Shown in pieces: positions 35,649 to 48,419 of a stretch of 64,000 bases of DNA; position 1 is the first letter of the stretch; each line of letters begins with the position of its first letter. Source of the stretch: Campylorhamphus procurvoides (lineage: Eukaryota > Chordata > Aves > Passeriformes > Dendrocolaptidae). Under the pieces are notes generated by a model, which saw only the letters and a list, made by a program, of their open reading frames with translations, had not been told where the DNA came from and did not search any database. The translations under genes and the position numbers were made by a program. Location: NCBI GenBank assembly GCA_013396655.1, contig WBMV01005958.1, positions 1,086,210 to 1,150,209 on the forward strand, in the 5' to 3' direction.

Positions 35649-36217
35649 TGTCATGGTTTGACTCCAACCAGCAACCAACCACCACACAGCTGCTCGCTCA
35701 CTCTCCAACCAGTAGGACTGGGGAGTGAATCAGAAGGGTAAAAGCCAGAAAACGCATGAGCTGACATAAAGACAGTTTAATAGAAAAGGCTGCACACACA
35801 AGCAAAGCAAAACAAGCAATTCTTTCACAACTTCCCATCTGCAGGCAGGTGTTCAGCCATCTCCAGGAGGGGAGAGCCCCATCACATGTAATGGTTACAT
35901 GGGAAGACAAACTCCAAATGTCCCCCCACTCTGTGTATTGAGCATGATGTCATATGGTATGGGATATCCCTTTGGTCAGCTGGGGTCACCTGTCTGTGTC
36001 CTTGTTGTGTCTCCTCTCAGCCTCCCAGGCATCTCCAGCCCCCTTGCCAACATGGCACTGTGAAAAGGAGAAAAGGCCTTGGCTCTCTGTAAGCCCTGCT
36101 CAGCAATAACAAAAACATCTCTATATTACCAACCCTGTGTTCAGCACAAATCCAAAACACACCCCCTTACTGGCCACTGGGAAGAAAGTTAACTCCACCC
36201 CAGCCAAACCCAGCACA
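35649..36217 (-). mobile_element. solo LTR of an endogenous retrovirus (family A, copy 2)
   Basis: Same family as the LTR at 3536-4132 and alignable almost throughout. Shared blocks include TCAGAAGGGTAAAAGC, GCAGGCAGGTGTTCAGC, TATCCCTTTGGTCAG and AGCCCTGCTCAGCAATAAC. It starts TGTCATGGTTTGACTCC and ends AACCCAGCACA on the plus strand, so the LTR itself reads on the minus strand. A polyadenylation-like ATTAAA is at 35781-35776 (minus) and a CRE-like TGACATCA near 35953. Unlike copy 1, the flanks (GCTT and CGTA) show no clear target-site duplication. No internal retroviral sequence is attached. Confidence 0.87.
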
Positions 36218-38998
36218 CGTATCAGTTTTCAAAGAGCTCGTAGATTATCACAGTTATTTATTTGGGTTATCCAAAGGTGGGTGAGGACCCCATTTGTGTT
36301 TGGTGCTCTGCGTGAGCACAGAAGAATCCCAGGGCAAACGACCACTCCAAGCACAGAGAGCTTAGCATCTTGTGGCACAGTTTGCCCTCCTATAAAATTA
36401 ATCCCTCCTCCCTTGAAATGTGGTTGGGGTAGGGAAGGAAAGTAGCAAAACATTAATGTTTTTATTAAGAATGAAAGGAGAATATCTATAGCCAACGTAC
36501 ACACTGTTGTGTAACAATGACCTAGATGGCATCTTGTGGGCTAAGCTTTTGTCAATGCACTGCTTTGATTTAATAGGGCACAATCTGTTTAGCTGGAGCA
36601 TTTGGCTTCTAGGTATACGGGCTTGGGAAATATCTGAATGTTAACTTCCACATTCCTGTCTGCTTTCTAAACGTGTCTGAATGCCCAAATGCATGCTTGA
36701 AGTTGCCTTTATTCCAGATGGCATCTCATTGGAAACAGTCATGCCCAATGTGTGCAAATAGGCTGTGATGAGCAGAAATGTTTACTAGGCAACCATAGGT
36801 CATTTGCCTCCTCCAGCTGCTGCTGAGGGTCCAGCACGGTTCCTCCTAACCCAAGGGAGAAGTTCAGCTTCTCGGCTCCTCGGCTCCAGTGGGGCCATGG
36901 GCAGCCACAGCCACATTCAGGGATGCACATTGCTGGTGGTGGCCTGATGCACAGTCACTTCTGGGACAGTGTGTATCACGTGGGACTGCGTGTCCTAGGG
37001 ATGGGCAGGGAGGTGCCTTGCAATTGCAATGCAACTGAAACCTCTCTCAACAGTTTTTTCACTGCCAGGGGGCACTTTATACACGACAGAAACAAGTCAT
37101 ATTGAGGCAGGTCAGCATAAAAAAGCCCATCTTGTGCTGGAGGCACAAGGATTCTGCCTCATGCGTGTGACTGTGAGGCTGACACACTGAAGATACCTTG
37201 CTTGGAGGACATGACATAGGCTATAAAGTTCCACATTACTAAAGTTTAGGGCAGCTCCTGGGGGACCAAAAGATGTGGGAAACAAATGTAATTGACTTTC
37301 CATAGCGTAGGCATTCCCTTAGAGTATGCATTCCCAGTTGCTCCAGGAGAATTTGAACAATATCTGCTCTGAAAGCCCCTGAGCCCTGAGCATAACCTAG
37401 TCTGTGCATGGGTGAGTAGCCACCTGTGCATTGTAATTATTCCTTTGACAAGGGTAATATATCAGGCCATTTAAGCAGGCAGGTAGAGATTCTCCTGGAT
37501 TTCAGCATGCTTTGAAATTAAGTGTCAGGTAACTTAGGTTCATACATTTTTCCATTCTTAGGAAGAACTATAGGAAAGGTATAATAAGAGTGATTAGCCC
37601 CAGGTATAATACCTGATATTTCCATGTCTTATCCAGGGTCACATTTCATCAGATTATTATGGCCTGACCTTGGCACATTCCAAGATTTTTTCCCCTATTA
37701 TTGTTATCACCCTCTCGGCTCTTTAAAGAAATTCTCCATCCACTTTAACAAACCACTCCACTGGTTAGAAAAGTTGGACATATTTTAAGAGCTATGTGGC
37801 CAGGGGGTTTTTTCCAAAGTGCTCAGGTATCTGCTAGAAGTGTTCCAGAAATATAGCTGTCAACATGGAAAAATGCTACCAGCAAAATGCTAAGATGAAA
37901 ATTTCAGATTTACAGAGGGGAAGATATTAAATTTCTGATGCCTTGGCAGAGGTCAGGGAATCAGAAAAGTCCGTCTCTCAGTCTCTCTCTCTTGGAAATG
38001 CTATTGAGAGAGAAATGTTACCAGCTGGGACAAAATCATGTCGGATTTGCTCCTTTTCTTTCTTAGTTGTGGAAAATAGTGGGAATAAAGCACCCAGACT
38101 GCTGCAGATCCTGCCCTCCCAGCTGATCTCATCCTGAGTCTGCTTTGTTTCCCGCTTTCCCCTGGCTCCCTGACTTTTTCACATTTCTGTATACAGGCTC
38201 ACCATCAGCAGGAGCTATTTTTCTGTGCATGGGGATGAAGAATCTTCAGTTTTCCCAGTGGGCTATCTCCAGGAAGGGCAAGGGACTGAAACTGTAATTT
38301 AACTGAATTGCATCTCTGAGCTGGAAAATCCAACAGCCTTTATTGCTACATCCATTCTCCTCTATGTTTCAAGCCTGGCTATTACTATGGTAAATATGGG
38401 TCTGAGTTCCTTTCCTTTTGGCCTAGAAAGTATTCTACCAGTAACAAGTTAATGTCATCATCTAGACCTATATATATGTATATAATTCTGATATTAATTA
38501 GTACTTTGGGCTCTTGTAGCCTTGAAGGCCAAACAAAACCTAAAAAACACCCCCCATAAAACACCAGTTGCTCTTCTGAGATCCCAGAGGTGCAACTGTA
38601 CTCTGATTTACTGTTAGCATCCACTCTGCAATTTTACTCCTGTAAATTTTACTCATGATGAGTGCTTGGCTGTGCACTTCGGAGTTAGATGGAAGCTTAC
38701 AGAGTTCATCAATGCTAAGCTGCAAACATTGGTTTTGTAGTGTCCAGAGCTGCAGCAAATTGGGTGTACTGTTTTGAAATCATGGTGTCAGCGCAGGGGA
38801 GGCTTGACAACCCATCAGAGCTAGAAGATTTCAGTGTAATTCTTCTGTAAACAAGGATTGTAACTCATCTCTCGCTCTAAGCCACTAGCTTTGGGCTTCC
38901 TTCCTTGAAGCTGACTGAATCTATGCAAATTTGTCTTGCAAATCACACCTAAATTATGTAGTTGTTTACCAATTACCTATTTGACAGAGGGCAAAACT
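36218..38998. other. unique intergenic sequence
   Basis: No gene recognised. It includes a short TATATATATGTATATAA tract near 38467-38485. Open frames are at most 102 codons. Confidence 0.5.
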
Positions 38999-39028
38999 CA
39001 TATGAAGTGGTATGATCCACTTCATATG
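38999..39028. repeat. perfect 12-bp inverted repeat (hairpin)
   Basis: CATATGAAGTGG (38999-39010), a 6-base spacer TATGAT, then CCACTTCATATG (39017-39028), which is the exact reverse complement. It could form a cruciform or an RNA stem-loop. Confidence 0.95.
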
Positions 39029-39959
39029 CCAAAAAAGCGCAATTTTCTACCTACAGAAAATATATAGGGAAGTGTGAACCTCTCAGACCTGCACACACTG
39101 TGAATGCAGGAGTCCTTGAGACACAGCAAGGGGCCTTGGGTGGCAGAAGAAAGTGGGATGGTGAGTAGATAATAAATGTTGCACCTACTTAGAAACCCTC
39201 AGGTTCCTGCTCAGTCCTCCATGGTACATGGAACATGTCCCACAGCTCTCTTACCCCGTGGCAGATGCAACTGCAGAGTCACAAAGGGCCTGATCTGGGA
39301 CTCAAAATCTTGTTTACATGATGTTTTTCCAGTGCTTTCTCCTTGCTTCCCTCATTTCCTAGGGCCCTGTATGGGATTTACAGTCCCCAAACGCACAGGG
39401 TCCAGCTCTGTGCCATCACTCCTCTTAACTCAGAAGAGCTGCTGGAGCTGGCAGCAAAACCACAATGGCACAAGCCACATCACAGCTGCCTGTGGCCAGT
39501 GCAGCCCATGGACATTCTTGGTGACACATGGACATGTGGCTTGTTCTGCTCACATGATCAACCCATCACAGCTGTAGCCACACAGCCATGACACCATTTT
39601 TTGTGCCTATGGGTTCAGTAGAGCCTGGCACCCTCTTGGATGCTGGCTATGGACATCTGTTTTCTAGCACTAAGTGCATTTGTTGTAGTCACCGACAGTC
39701 TGCTGTGGACAGGCTGTGTTTCCATGGAAGGTCAGAGAGAGCAGCACAGCTCCCTGCTCTTTTATTCTCTCCAGGCATCTTCCTGGAGCCTCTTCTAGTG
39801 ATTGACACAGGTGGATATTCTGCAAGGCAGGTGCTCTTCTGTTCCTGAGCTGTAGGTCGTGGGGGCTACTGCATGTGCTACTTGATCTCTCAGGTGTAGC
39901 TGCCTGCCAGGGCTGGGGCAGAACAACCCTGTGCATCCTGCAAGGTGGTAACAATGAAT
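39029..39959. other. unique intergenic sequence
   Basis: Nothing recognised. The open frame at 39176-39577 (133 codons, plus) overlaps other frames and has no domain. Confidence 0.5.
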
Positions 39960-40420
39960 GGCAGCACTGACTTCAGAAGGCTGAGACAGTGAACTAATTA
40001 GAGCAATGGTTCTGATTTCAAACCAGCTTTAAACTTAATTCTCATTGATTTTAGTTTTGCCAGTTGATCGCAGAGATGCAGTGGGATAGAAGCATTAGCG
40101 GTGAGGTGAGATCAGTGTCCATCAAATGGAAAGAGCCATAATAAATTGCCAATTAAGATCAGCAAGCTAAAAATGGATGTGATTAACCAGAGAGAGTGCA
40201 AAGGGGAGCTGTGAAATTGGAGTCACAATACCAGGGCAACAAGTTATTAATGAGAAGTGGCAGCAATCAGAATGGCCTTACTGTAATAAAGTACTTTGTC
40301 TCTCATGGACTATGTTGGATGCCTTGTCAGTGACATATTAAAATAAGAAAAACAATTAAGCTTCATTTTAGAGACTGAAGATTGTAACAGGCAAGGTATA
40401 AACACAGTTGCTTAGATGTG
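39960..40420. promoter_or_regulatory. candidate conserved non-coding block
   Basis: Repeat-free block of about 460 bp with the homeodomain-type palindrome CTAATTAG (39994-40001) and further AT-rich motifs (CCAATTAAG at 40149, TTATTAATG at 40244). It has few long open frames. It has the composition of a long developmental enhancer, but this is inference only. Confidence 0.28.
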
Positions 40421-42895
40421 ACCCGAGTTCAAGTTGCTGTTGTGACATTTGAGCCTGTCTGTGCCTGCCTGTGGAGGGAATTAACAGCAATGGTTGTCAC
40501 CAAAGCCATCTTGTCCCTATGAAGGCTTAAATTTCAGCATCTTGGTGAGACTGTTTTCCATGGTAATCTGTATTTAACTTCTTTTATGGCTTGTTCTGGT
40601 GCCTTGTTCATTTTAACAGAAACTACCACGAGTGCTGCTTCTCTGTGAAAGTGCATTAAAGAAGGTGGCAAAAGTAGTGACAAAGGGAGAGCTTTCCTGG
40701 ATGGGAGGTACCAGCCTCTCCCACTGGTTTCCCATCTTACTGAGCCACTGGCAGATAACCCCTTCACTTTTCCCACATCCAGCAGCAGAGTGACATCCAG
40801 CAGCCCCTCCATTGCTAATCCATGGAACAGAGCAACAGCAAGGGAAAGGCAGCCAGGCATCGTTTTCCTGCTGCAATCAGAAATATCCCTGTTAAGCTCT
40901 TCTTGCCAGACAGGGAGAGGAAGTGAATTCAACATGGCCAATTTTCAGCTTTTTAACACGAGGAATTTCACTTTCTCTACTGTTTTAAGATTTCTGCAGA
41001 CAAAGGCAGGTCTGCTCTGCTGGGAACAGCCAACCATGGCTGCTAATTAGCCCTGTGAGAAAATGCATTTTTCTTTTATGCTCATACTGGGATAATGTAA
41101 TCTATTACAAGCCAAAAAAAAAGGTACATTAAATAATCGAGCTAAGAAATGACTGTAGAGTGGGAAAGTCTTACACAAGCAGAGGAAGAGTTACACCAAG
41201 TCCAGATCTGAGTGATGAGAAACTGTTCAAGCAATTAAAAACAATGCAGTTTCTACCTTCCACCTCCCCCCTTCCCATTATTAATTGCAGATAATTTACT
41301 GAATGCCTTAAAATCATACAGAGCATTCAAGACCTGTTGCATTAAAATGATAGAGAGAAGGCCCTTGCTGTGGAAAGATGGTAAATGTGTTTTTAATGTC
41401 CTCTGCCATAGGCTGTGCATCTCCCATCAGTCTTCCTCAGGCTGATAGGCAAGTGCAGCAGCATGAAAAAGCCAGCCCAACTCCCACCAGCAGCTGTGCC
41501 AGTTGGCTGCCGACCCCCACAAAGACAGCTCTCTGAGCCATGTGTTTAGGGAAGGAGAAATTACAGTCCTCAACTGGAAAAAGGGCTCTTGAAAGCAGTG
41601 GGGAAAGGAAGCATCAGGTGGAGGAGCAGAAATCCTCTTGAAAGGCTGGTTTGCAGAGATTCAGGGGGAGAAGAGACAAGTCACAGGGAAGGATGGGCCA
41701 GTGGTCCAACAGTCTTGCTGGCTTTTTTGTGCTGGGTTCTGTGGGTTTTTGGCTGCCTTTTAGATACAGCACAGAAATAGGCTTTCTTTCTGTTTAGGTC
41801 ACAGTGCATTCCACATGCAGTAACCAAAACAGCTTCCCCTGCTCCTTCGTCCAGCTGGGTATTACTATCTTTTCCCTATTTGGAGCAAGGTGTCAAACTC
41901 CCATCCCTGTCAGCAATTGCCAAGTCTAGTGCTTGACTGGAGTGATGATACCCAGCCTCGAATCTTTGATGGCAGATTTCAGGAGGATTTAATATTACAA
42001 CTTGATTGTCAGATAAAGCTAAATCTTAAAAGAAAAGCTTCCTGCTGTCTTAAACTCTAGAAATGTGCATTATGTATTTTTCTCAGTAGTTTTCAACCCA
42101 TGAAAAAGTTCCTCTGCCTCCCTGTAAAAGCAGGTGATAGGGATTTATTGTGTTTGATGGCTATTAATAGTCACAACATGTTATCGCACAGAGCACCACA
42201 TAACATAATAAATGGAAAAAACATTGGAAATGGCAACACTTTAAATGAAAAAGCAGGAGTCCAGTATAGTCTAGCTATAGCCTAGCTTCAGAAACATAGA
42301 GCAGGCCAGCTCAGAGGGGTCTTTTATAATGTCTTTCCTGTCTTTGCCGTGACATAGGTTTACAACTTCTTGTAGTGATACAAACCCTTTGTTAATTAAA
42401 ACTCTAAAGAATTCTTCATTCTGTGTTTCTAGTCCCTTTCACAAAAAGGTTTTTAAACACAAGGCAAACTTTACACTCAATTATCTTGAACAGCTTCTTT
42501 GTGCAATGGCTCTGCAAAATGCTGCTAACTATCTCAGTGCTGGAGGTCATCTGCTTGGAAATCTGGTTCCCTGGAAAAAAGAAAGGGGAGAGAAATTGCT
42601 GTGAATTTTCCTGTATCCTTCTACATGCAGATGGAGAAACACAAATGAGCCAATTTCCTAGAAAAAGCTACAATGCACAGAGAGATTTTGCAGGCTCGCT
42701 CTTACTAAATTGGCCACGTCAATGGATGCCAAATTCATTATGACATGACTTATTGCTACAGATCTTACAGATAGAAAGCATGGATGAGCTTCCTTGAAAC
42801 CAGATCACTGAATATGAAAGCTTTTATGGTTTAGTAAAATGATTCAGCGCTGTTTAGACAGAAATGCAATGTGGGGTGAAGGTGTGGTGGTGAGG
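40421..42895. other. unique intergenic sequence with a second homeodomain-type block
   Basis: No gene recognised. 41040-41340 is AT-rich and single-copy-looking and contains a second CTAATTAG palindrome (41043-41050). Open frames reach 135 codons on the minus strand (40534-40941) without a domain. Confidence 0.45.
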
Positions 42896-43392
42896 CAAGA
42901 CCTCAAATCCTGTGTCTGGATTGGGCTCCTCGCTGAAAGAAAGACAATGAGGTGCTGAATCGTGTCCAGAGAAGGACAACAGAGCTGGTGAAAAGTCTGG
43001 AGCACAAGGGTGACGAGGAGCAGCTGGGGGTGTTTAGCCTGGAGACCTTATAGCTCTCTACAGCTACCTGAAAGGAGGCTGGAGTGAGGTGGGTGCTGTT
43101 CTCTTCTCCCAGGCAACAAGGGACAGGACACAAGAAAATGGCCTTCAAGTTGTGCCAGGGGAGGTTCAGATTAGATATTAGGAATTTATTTTCATGGAAA
43201 GGGTTTTAAAGCACTGGAACAGATTGCCCAGAGAAGTGATGGAATCACAATCACTAGAAGTGCTCAAAAGCCATGTGGACATGGCACTTGAGGACATGGT
43301 TTAATGGTGAACATGAAGGTGGTGCAAGGTTGATGGTTGGACTTGTTAATCTTAAAGATCTTTTCCAGCCTTAACAATTTTATGATTCTTTG
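42896..43392 (+). mobile_element. CR1 LINE 3' end, distinct subfamily
   Basis: About 500 bp of CR1 3' sequence from another subfamily. Diagnostic pieces are ACAATGAGGTGCTGAATCGT (42945-42964), TGTCCAGAGAAGGACAACAG (42964-42983), ACAGCTACCTGAAAGGAGGC (43060-43079), GTGCCAGGGGAGGTTCAGAT (43154-43173) and GACATGGTTTAATGGTGAAC (43293-43312). The tail is TTTTATGATTCTTTGG (43378-43393). A short deletion lies near 43045. It has no coding capacity. Confidence 0.92.
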
Positions 43393-46300
43393 GTCTTCTC
43401 TCTGTCAAAATGTCTCTTGTTTGTAGTATACTTAGCCAGTATTTTCTTGTAATATAAGCAGACACTTTTCCCATATACAATAGCTGTTCCAGACCTGTAT
43501 TCTATAGAAGGGGCATTCAGCAATTTTGAACTTAAATCAGACCTTCTTAGGTAATTTTGGTAGTACTTAGGAACATTATATTTCCCTGAGAAAGGAAAAC
43601 ATTAAAATAAAAAATAAATGTACTACAAAACTGCTTTTTCAAAACTCTCTTTTAAATGAATACTCTGGAAATTGCATTTTCATGCTGTTCCTGTATGGAA
43701 TATAAAGTAAGACAAAGATTAGTCAGTTTTCCACAAATAAGAAATGAGATCGGACTTTCTTGCAGTATGTTCTGAAGGACGGAAGTCCTTTGAAAATCCC
43801 AGTTCGAAATCTCCAGTTATCTGAACACTAACTCTTGATGTGTTTATAAAACTCCTTCCCTCTTGGGAACTGCCAACATCTGCCTCGTGACTTCTGCCCA
43901 CAAACAAGTCCCACTGCTCTGGGGGTTCTTCATGAGCAGGTCACATTTCATCCTTTCACCCAGTTCCTGAATTAATGCCACATTTTCTCAGCCGCTTTCC
44001 AGACCAGCTTTTCTAATTCTTGGATGATTCCCTCAGCTTCCTGTTTTTTTCTTTGTTTGTTTAGTTTTGTCTTTTGTTTTGTTTTCTTCTTTTCCAAGGA
44101 AAGAATCTCTTTGTGTATGCAACTTTGGCTTGGCCACTGGGGGAGCATTACTCTCCCCGTGCAGATTCACATTTCATCCTGCCTCATTCTTGTGACAGAA
44201 GTGTTCAGCCACATTTCAAAGCTCCCCCAAGAGCATTTGTTCAATCAACGGTGCACTCCAAAGAGATCCTTCAAAGGGTGCACAGGGACTCTGCTGAGCT
44301 GAAGCTAACTCTGCTGAATAACAGTTAAGTATGGGGGAGTTTTTTTCACCTTTTTGATTTGTTTCAGCAACCTGGGGGAGTGTGATTCAAACATGACAAT
44401 GGGAACACTTGTCTGAAGATGATCCTTTCAGTATATATGATGTTAAGCTCCTGAGTAATAAATTCATGTTTGATGTTCCTTTCCCTTCTCAGACATGGAG
44501 ACTATTTTAGAGGGCAGATCAGGTTGCTCTGATGGGCTAGAACGAGATGAGTCTCTTTTACTCCCCCCATTGATCGGGTCACTAAGGCCACAAATTCTGT
44601 CCTTAGTACCAAATACTACATGGGCAAAGGCCCTCAGGACAGAGTGGGGGTGCAAGGAGTCTCATTGCAGAATGCTTGGCATATTTTCAAAACTATGGCC
44701 TCCATGGGAAACATGTCAAACTTCTCCCTGCTATGTCAAAGAAATCACAGTCCTGTGAAAGGATGAAAGAGTTGAACTTTGGAAAGAGGGGCTTGGTGCT
44801 CTCTTTAAGCTCACAGCAGCTTTGCCTTGAAAACTGTGTTTGTACACAGGGATGCATGAAAGTTGAAGAGAAAGAGTCTGACTCGAGACACCTTCCATCC
44901 TGTTCTCATCCCAGGGGAAGTCACAAGGGCTGCTCTGTGGTGCTTCTCACACACCTTCCCCCCATGGCAGCTACTGAAACCCACGCAGGAGGGAGCTCCA
45001 GCAGGGTGCCCCACCTCTGTCCTGATCCCATGAAGCAAGGTGCTTCACTGCTTATCGCTTTGTTTATGGGAACCAGAGAGCAAAATGTTTATACCTTGGT
45101 GATACTCCCGTTCCAAGAGAGAGGCCGAACTGGGCACCAATGGAGGTCCCTTCCCACCAGCACCAGAAGTCCGTGAAGCTGGACACAATCACACAGATCA
45201 CAGATATGACCGAGATGGAGAGATCCCTGCATGTTCCTCTCTGTGAAGGCTGCTGAGCAGCCCAGGCCTTGACAACGATATTCATCTCTCTTCTTAGTTC
45301 TCTAGAAGTGCCTCCTCAGCTTGCCTCTTGCACGTGCTGCATCTGCTGGGAAATGCTGCACAGTCAGAAAAGGTACCCACTGTGCCTGAATGGATTTCAC
45401 TGGGGCTTGCAGTGACTTCACCACAGAGCAAGGAGCAGTATTTGACATACTGAGAGCTGAAGGAAAAGCTCTCCAGGCAAAGCACACCAGGGAAAAGGAG
45501 AGAAGAGATGACGAAAGGGCCTAGGGCTGTGGTGGAAGCACTGTTAGCTCCAGTGAACCACAGCTGAAGATGGAAGAGAGAACTAAGCAGAGGATCTGGG
45601 TACAAATCCTCTCCAACCTGCCCCATGGAAATTTTCATCATGCACAAAGTCACATACATCACTCCTTGCTGTGATCCTCTGTTGGTTATAAACTGCACTG
45701 CTTGGTTCAGAGTCCCATGGAAACCTTTTCTCTTCGCACTTTTCACCTCCTTAGCCCCTCAGGACAGATATCTCTCCACTCCAGGCTTTGTCATACATCC
45801 ACAGACATTCTCCTCCCTTTACCAGAAGCTGCATTTCCCTTTTATTTCTTAGACCTACCCCATAGCTGTTTTTGAATACCAACCTCAGGGTCTGGTGTCA
45901 GCACCCTTTACTGTCACCATTGCTGTCAATGAGATTTGTTTCTGTCTGTAATTCAGTTTTTCTCCTATTGTTTGGGGACAATTGAATCCCTCAGAGGACC
46001 CTGTGCTATTTAATAACATAACCTGTTACAAGGCAAAAAAAACTGGGGGATTTGTGATAATGTGTTGTGACCTCTCTCAGAGTGTGTCTTATTTATTTGA
46101 CTCCCTTGCAGAAAAGCTGAAAACCTGCAAGTTGGTCAAAACCCAGATTTTAACTTTGCTGTAACCAGAGACAAAACAAGGTTAAAACAGTTAATTTCCA
46201 CCAGCACTTTTCTATGGGAAGAAGTTTTCACTGTGCTTATAATTAGCGAACTATGCAGATGACACCACCATGTCCCTGTGTACACAATAGTGAAGGACAC

Positions 46301-48419
46301 TGTTGGTACATAAAGCTGGGCTCCTATTTAACACTTGCTTCCCAGCATTGCAGGATTACAAAAGAGCCATCACTTAAAAGGTGGCAGACACCGTATCAGG
46401 CTCATGAGCAGACAGGGGCAACCACTGAGTCAACATCCTCACTGCGGCCTCTTTGCAAGGCACCAGTTCTCCCAAGAGCAGGGATGTGTTCCTATGACAC
46501 CCTTCTCCTCTCTTCCCCATCAGATGGAGACTGCATCTGCATGGCAAAACACCAGCAATGCTGGCAGCCAAAAGAAGAGTTGCTAGGCAAATCAGAGCAG
46601 TGGGAGGATTTTCATATCCTTCAGCCGCCTGAACTGCTGCGTGCAACTCTCCTGCAGCTCTCTAGGGCTCTCAACCCCTCTTCTCCACCCTTGTGATTTC
46701 TTCTTTCCGTGCCTTATATATTTTAGGGGCAAGCCTCTCTCTAACTCGCTCTTAAGCTTCTTCCTTACACTTACCCATGGGACAATCCATGCATGCACAC
46801 AGTGAGCAGCAGCAACTTTCAGTGCTCCGAGAAACCATCAGCTTTCCTTGGGCTGGCCTGGGCAAGCACAGATCTGTATGACACTGAGGTGATGAAAAGT
46901 GGGGCTAAGCCCCCTGAGAGATACCCAAATGTAAGACAAAATGGTCTGACAGTGCGAGCTGATGACACAAAAAAGGCACTGACTTCTGGAGGTGCTGGCA
47001 AAGGAATAAAACCCCTCTGCCAGGAGGTCATCAAGTGTTGCAAGGTTCAGCCAACAAAGATTAAATAAACCTGGGGAATGCAGCATTTACAGATAAGGTG
47101 CTGCTTTTGTGTTATATTCTTTAATAAAACCAGTGGTACCAAGAGCCTGGCTCCATCCCTGGCAATAGCAACCTAAACCAAGGCAGGAGGGTTTTGTACA
47201 AAGCCATGCTCTAGCCCACCTGGGTTCTAGCCCATGGTGGCCCTCCAGCTTGTAAAAGGCAGAGCGTGGCAGAACAGGGTTTTTTTCATAGCTGTAGTGT
47301 GACCCAGGCCAGCATTGTGTTCCCTCACTGCCCTTGTATGAGCTTTACTCAGGAGGTGTTCTAACAATTGCACCCTCCTTATAGGAAGTTGGCAATGTGT
47401 GGAAGTTGCAGCTGGTGTCTGAATTCATGAAGGAGAAAAGACATGTATGGATGGAAAATATCCAATATATTAGAAGCAAAGCACCCTATTTCAAAACTGC
47501 TGTGACTTCTGGCCTGAGAATAGAAAGCAAATTGTGACCCAGAGCAATTAAAACCCAGTCACTGCAGAAGAGATTAGCAGAGATCACATCCTGACAATCC
47601 CTGCTTGTTTTTCTGTTCATTAGCAAGAACTTAAAGAAGAGAGAGCTGGGAGATGATGAAAGAGCAGCAGTAGGAGCTTATTTGTATAATGCCAGCCAAA
47701 AAAGAAGAAAATTTGTAGGAGGAGTTCGAAGGATGGAAATGGACTTGTTTGTTTCAGGCATAGTTTGAAAATAGTCCCAGGGCTCAGGGTTATGAGAGGA
47801 GGCTACAGAGCACAGTCACATGCTTGGCTCTGAATGGACAGGTTTAAAACAAGGACACCCCCCTATATGAAGAAAAGCCTGAAAGAATAACGTACATTTG
47901 CTTTGTGTTACACTAAAACATTCTTTTCTCCCCTCCATTATTGAGTCAAGAAGACTTCTTCCCCCACAACATCCAAGATGCCCTTTTGGAAACCACAGTT
48001 TCAGAAGTTTCTGAAGAGTTTCAACCATTTTCCAGACTCACCTGGATGTGGCCTCAGATGGTGCTGATACCAGAGCTGAGAGCAAGGAGATGTTGGAGTG
48101 GCTGGAAAGCCCTCCCTTTCTATACAGTTCTGCAAACTGGAAGCAGAAACTGGAAGGAGAAAGATTCACACACTCCTTTAGACCAGCCATGCTAGAGGAA
48201 ATTGTTTGCCCAGCAACCATGCTACTTTGTGATTGCTAACACTGGCTACAGTCCCGATATCCAGGAAGTTCTCAATGCCAGAGAAGCGGATAAAACACAA
48301 TAAAGCCATCCACAGTAATTTGGATTTTGCTAGATCTGAGATTATGTTTAGCACTGTGGCTGATAGAGAAAAAAAAAAGAAAAAGAAAAAAAAAAAAAGG
48401 AAAAAGAAAAAGCCCAAAC
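43393..48419. other. unique intergenic sequence
   Basis: No gene or clear interspersed repeat recognised. Open frames of 166 codons (44676-45176, plus), 150 codons (45294-45746, minus) and 147 codons (46253-46696, plus) have no recognisable domain. An impure A-rich tract lies at 48368-48412. The 91-codon frame at 46793-47068 is followed by AATAAA-like sequence at 47064 and 47124 but shows nothing else gene-like. Confidence 0.5.

Noticed and set aside
3536..36217. A single large provirus bounded by the two family A LTRs
   Set aside because: They are 31.5 kb apart with no retroviral genes between, several unrelated CR1 insertions lie inside, and the two LTRs are clearly diverged.
46253..46320. 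In-frame NYADDTTM (YADD-like RT motif) just upstream of a stop
   Set aside because: No other RT motif or LINE-like sequence lies around it, and a stop codon follows after a few residues. Most likely chance.
46793..47130. 91-codon frame followed by AATAAA-like signals, possible terminal exon
   Set aside because: No known protein similarity, no convincing splice acceptor, and AATAAA is common in AT-rich DNA.
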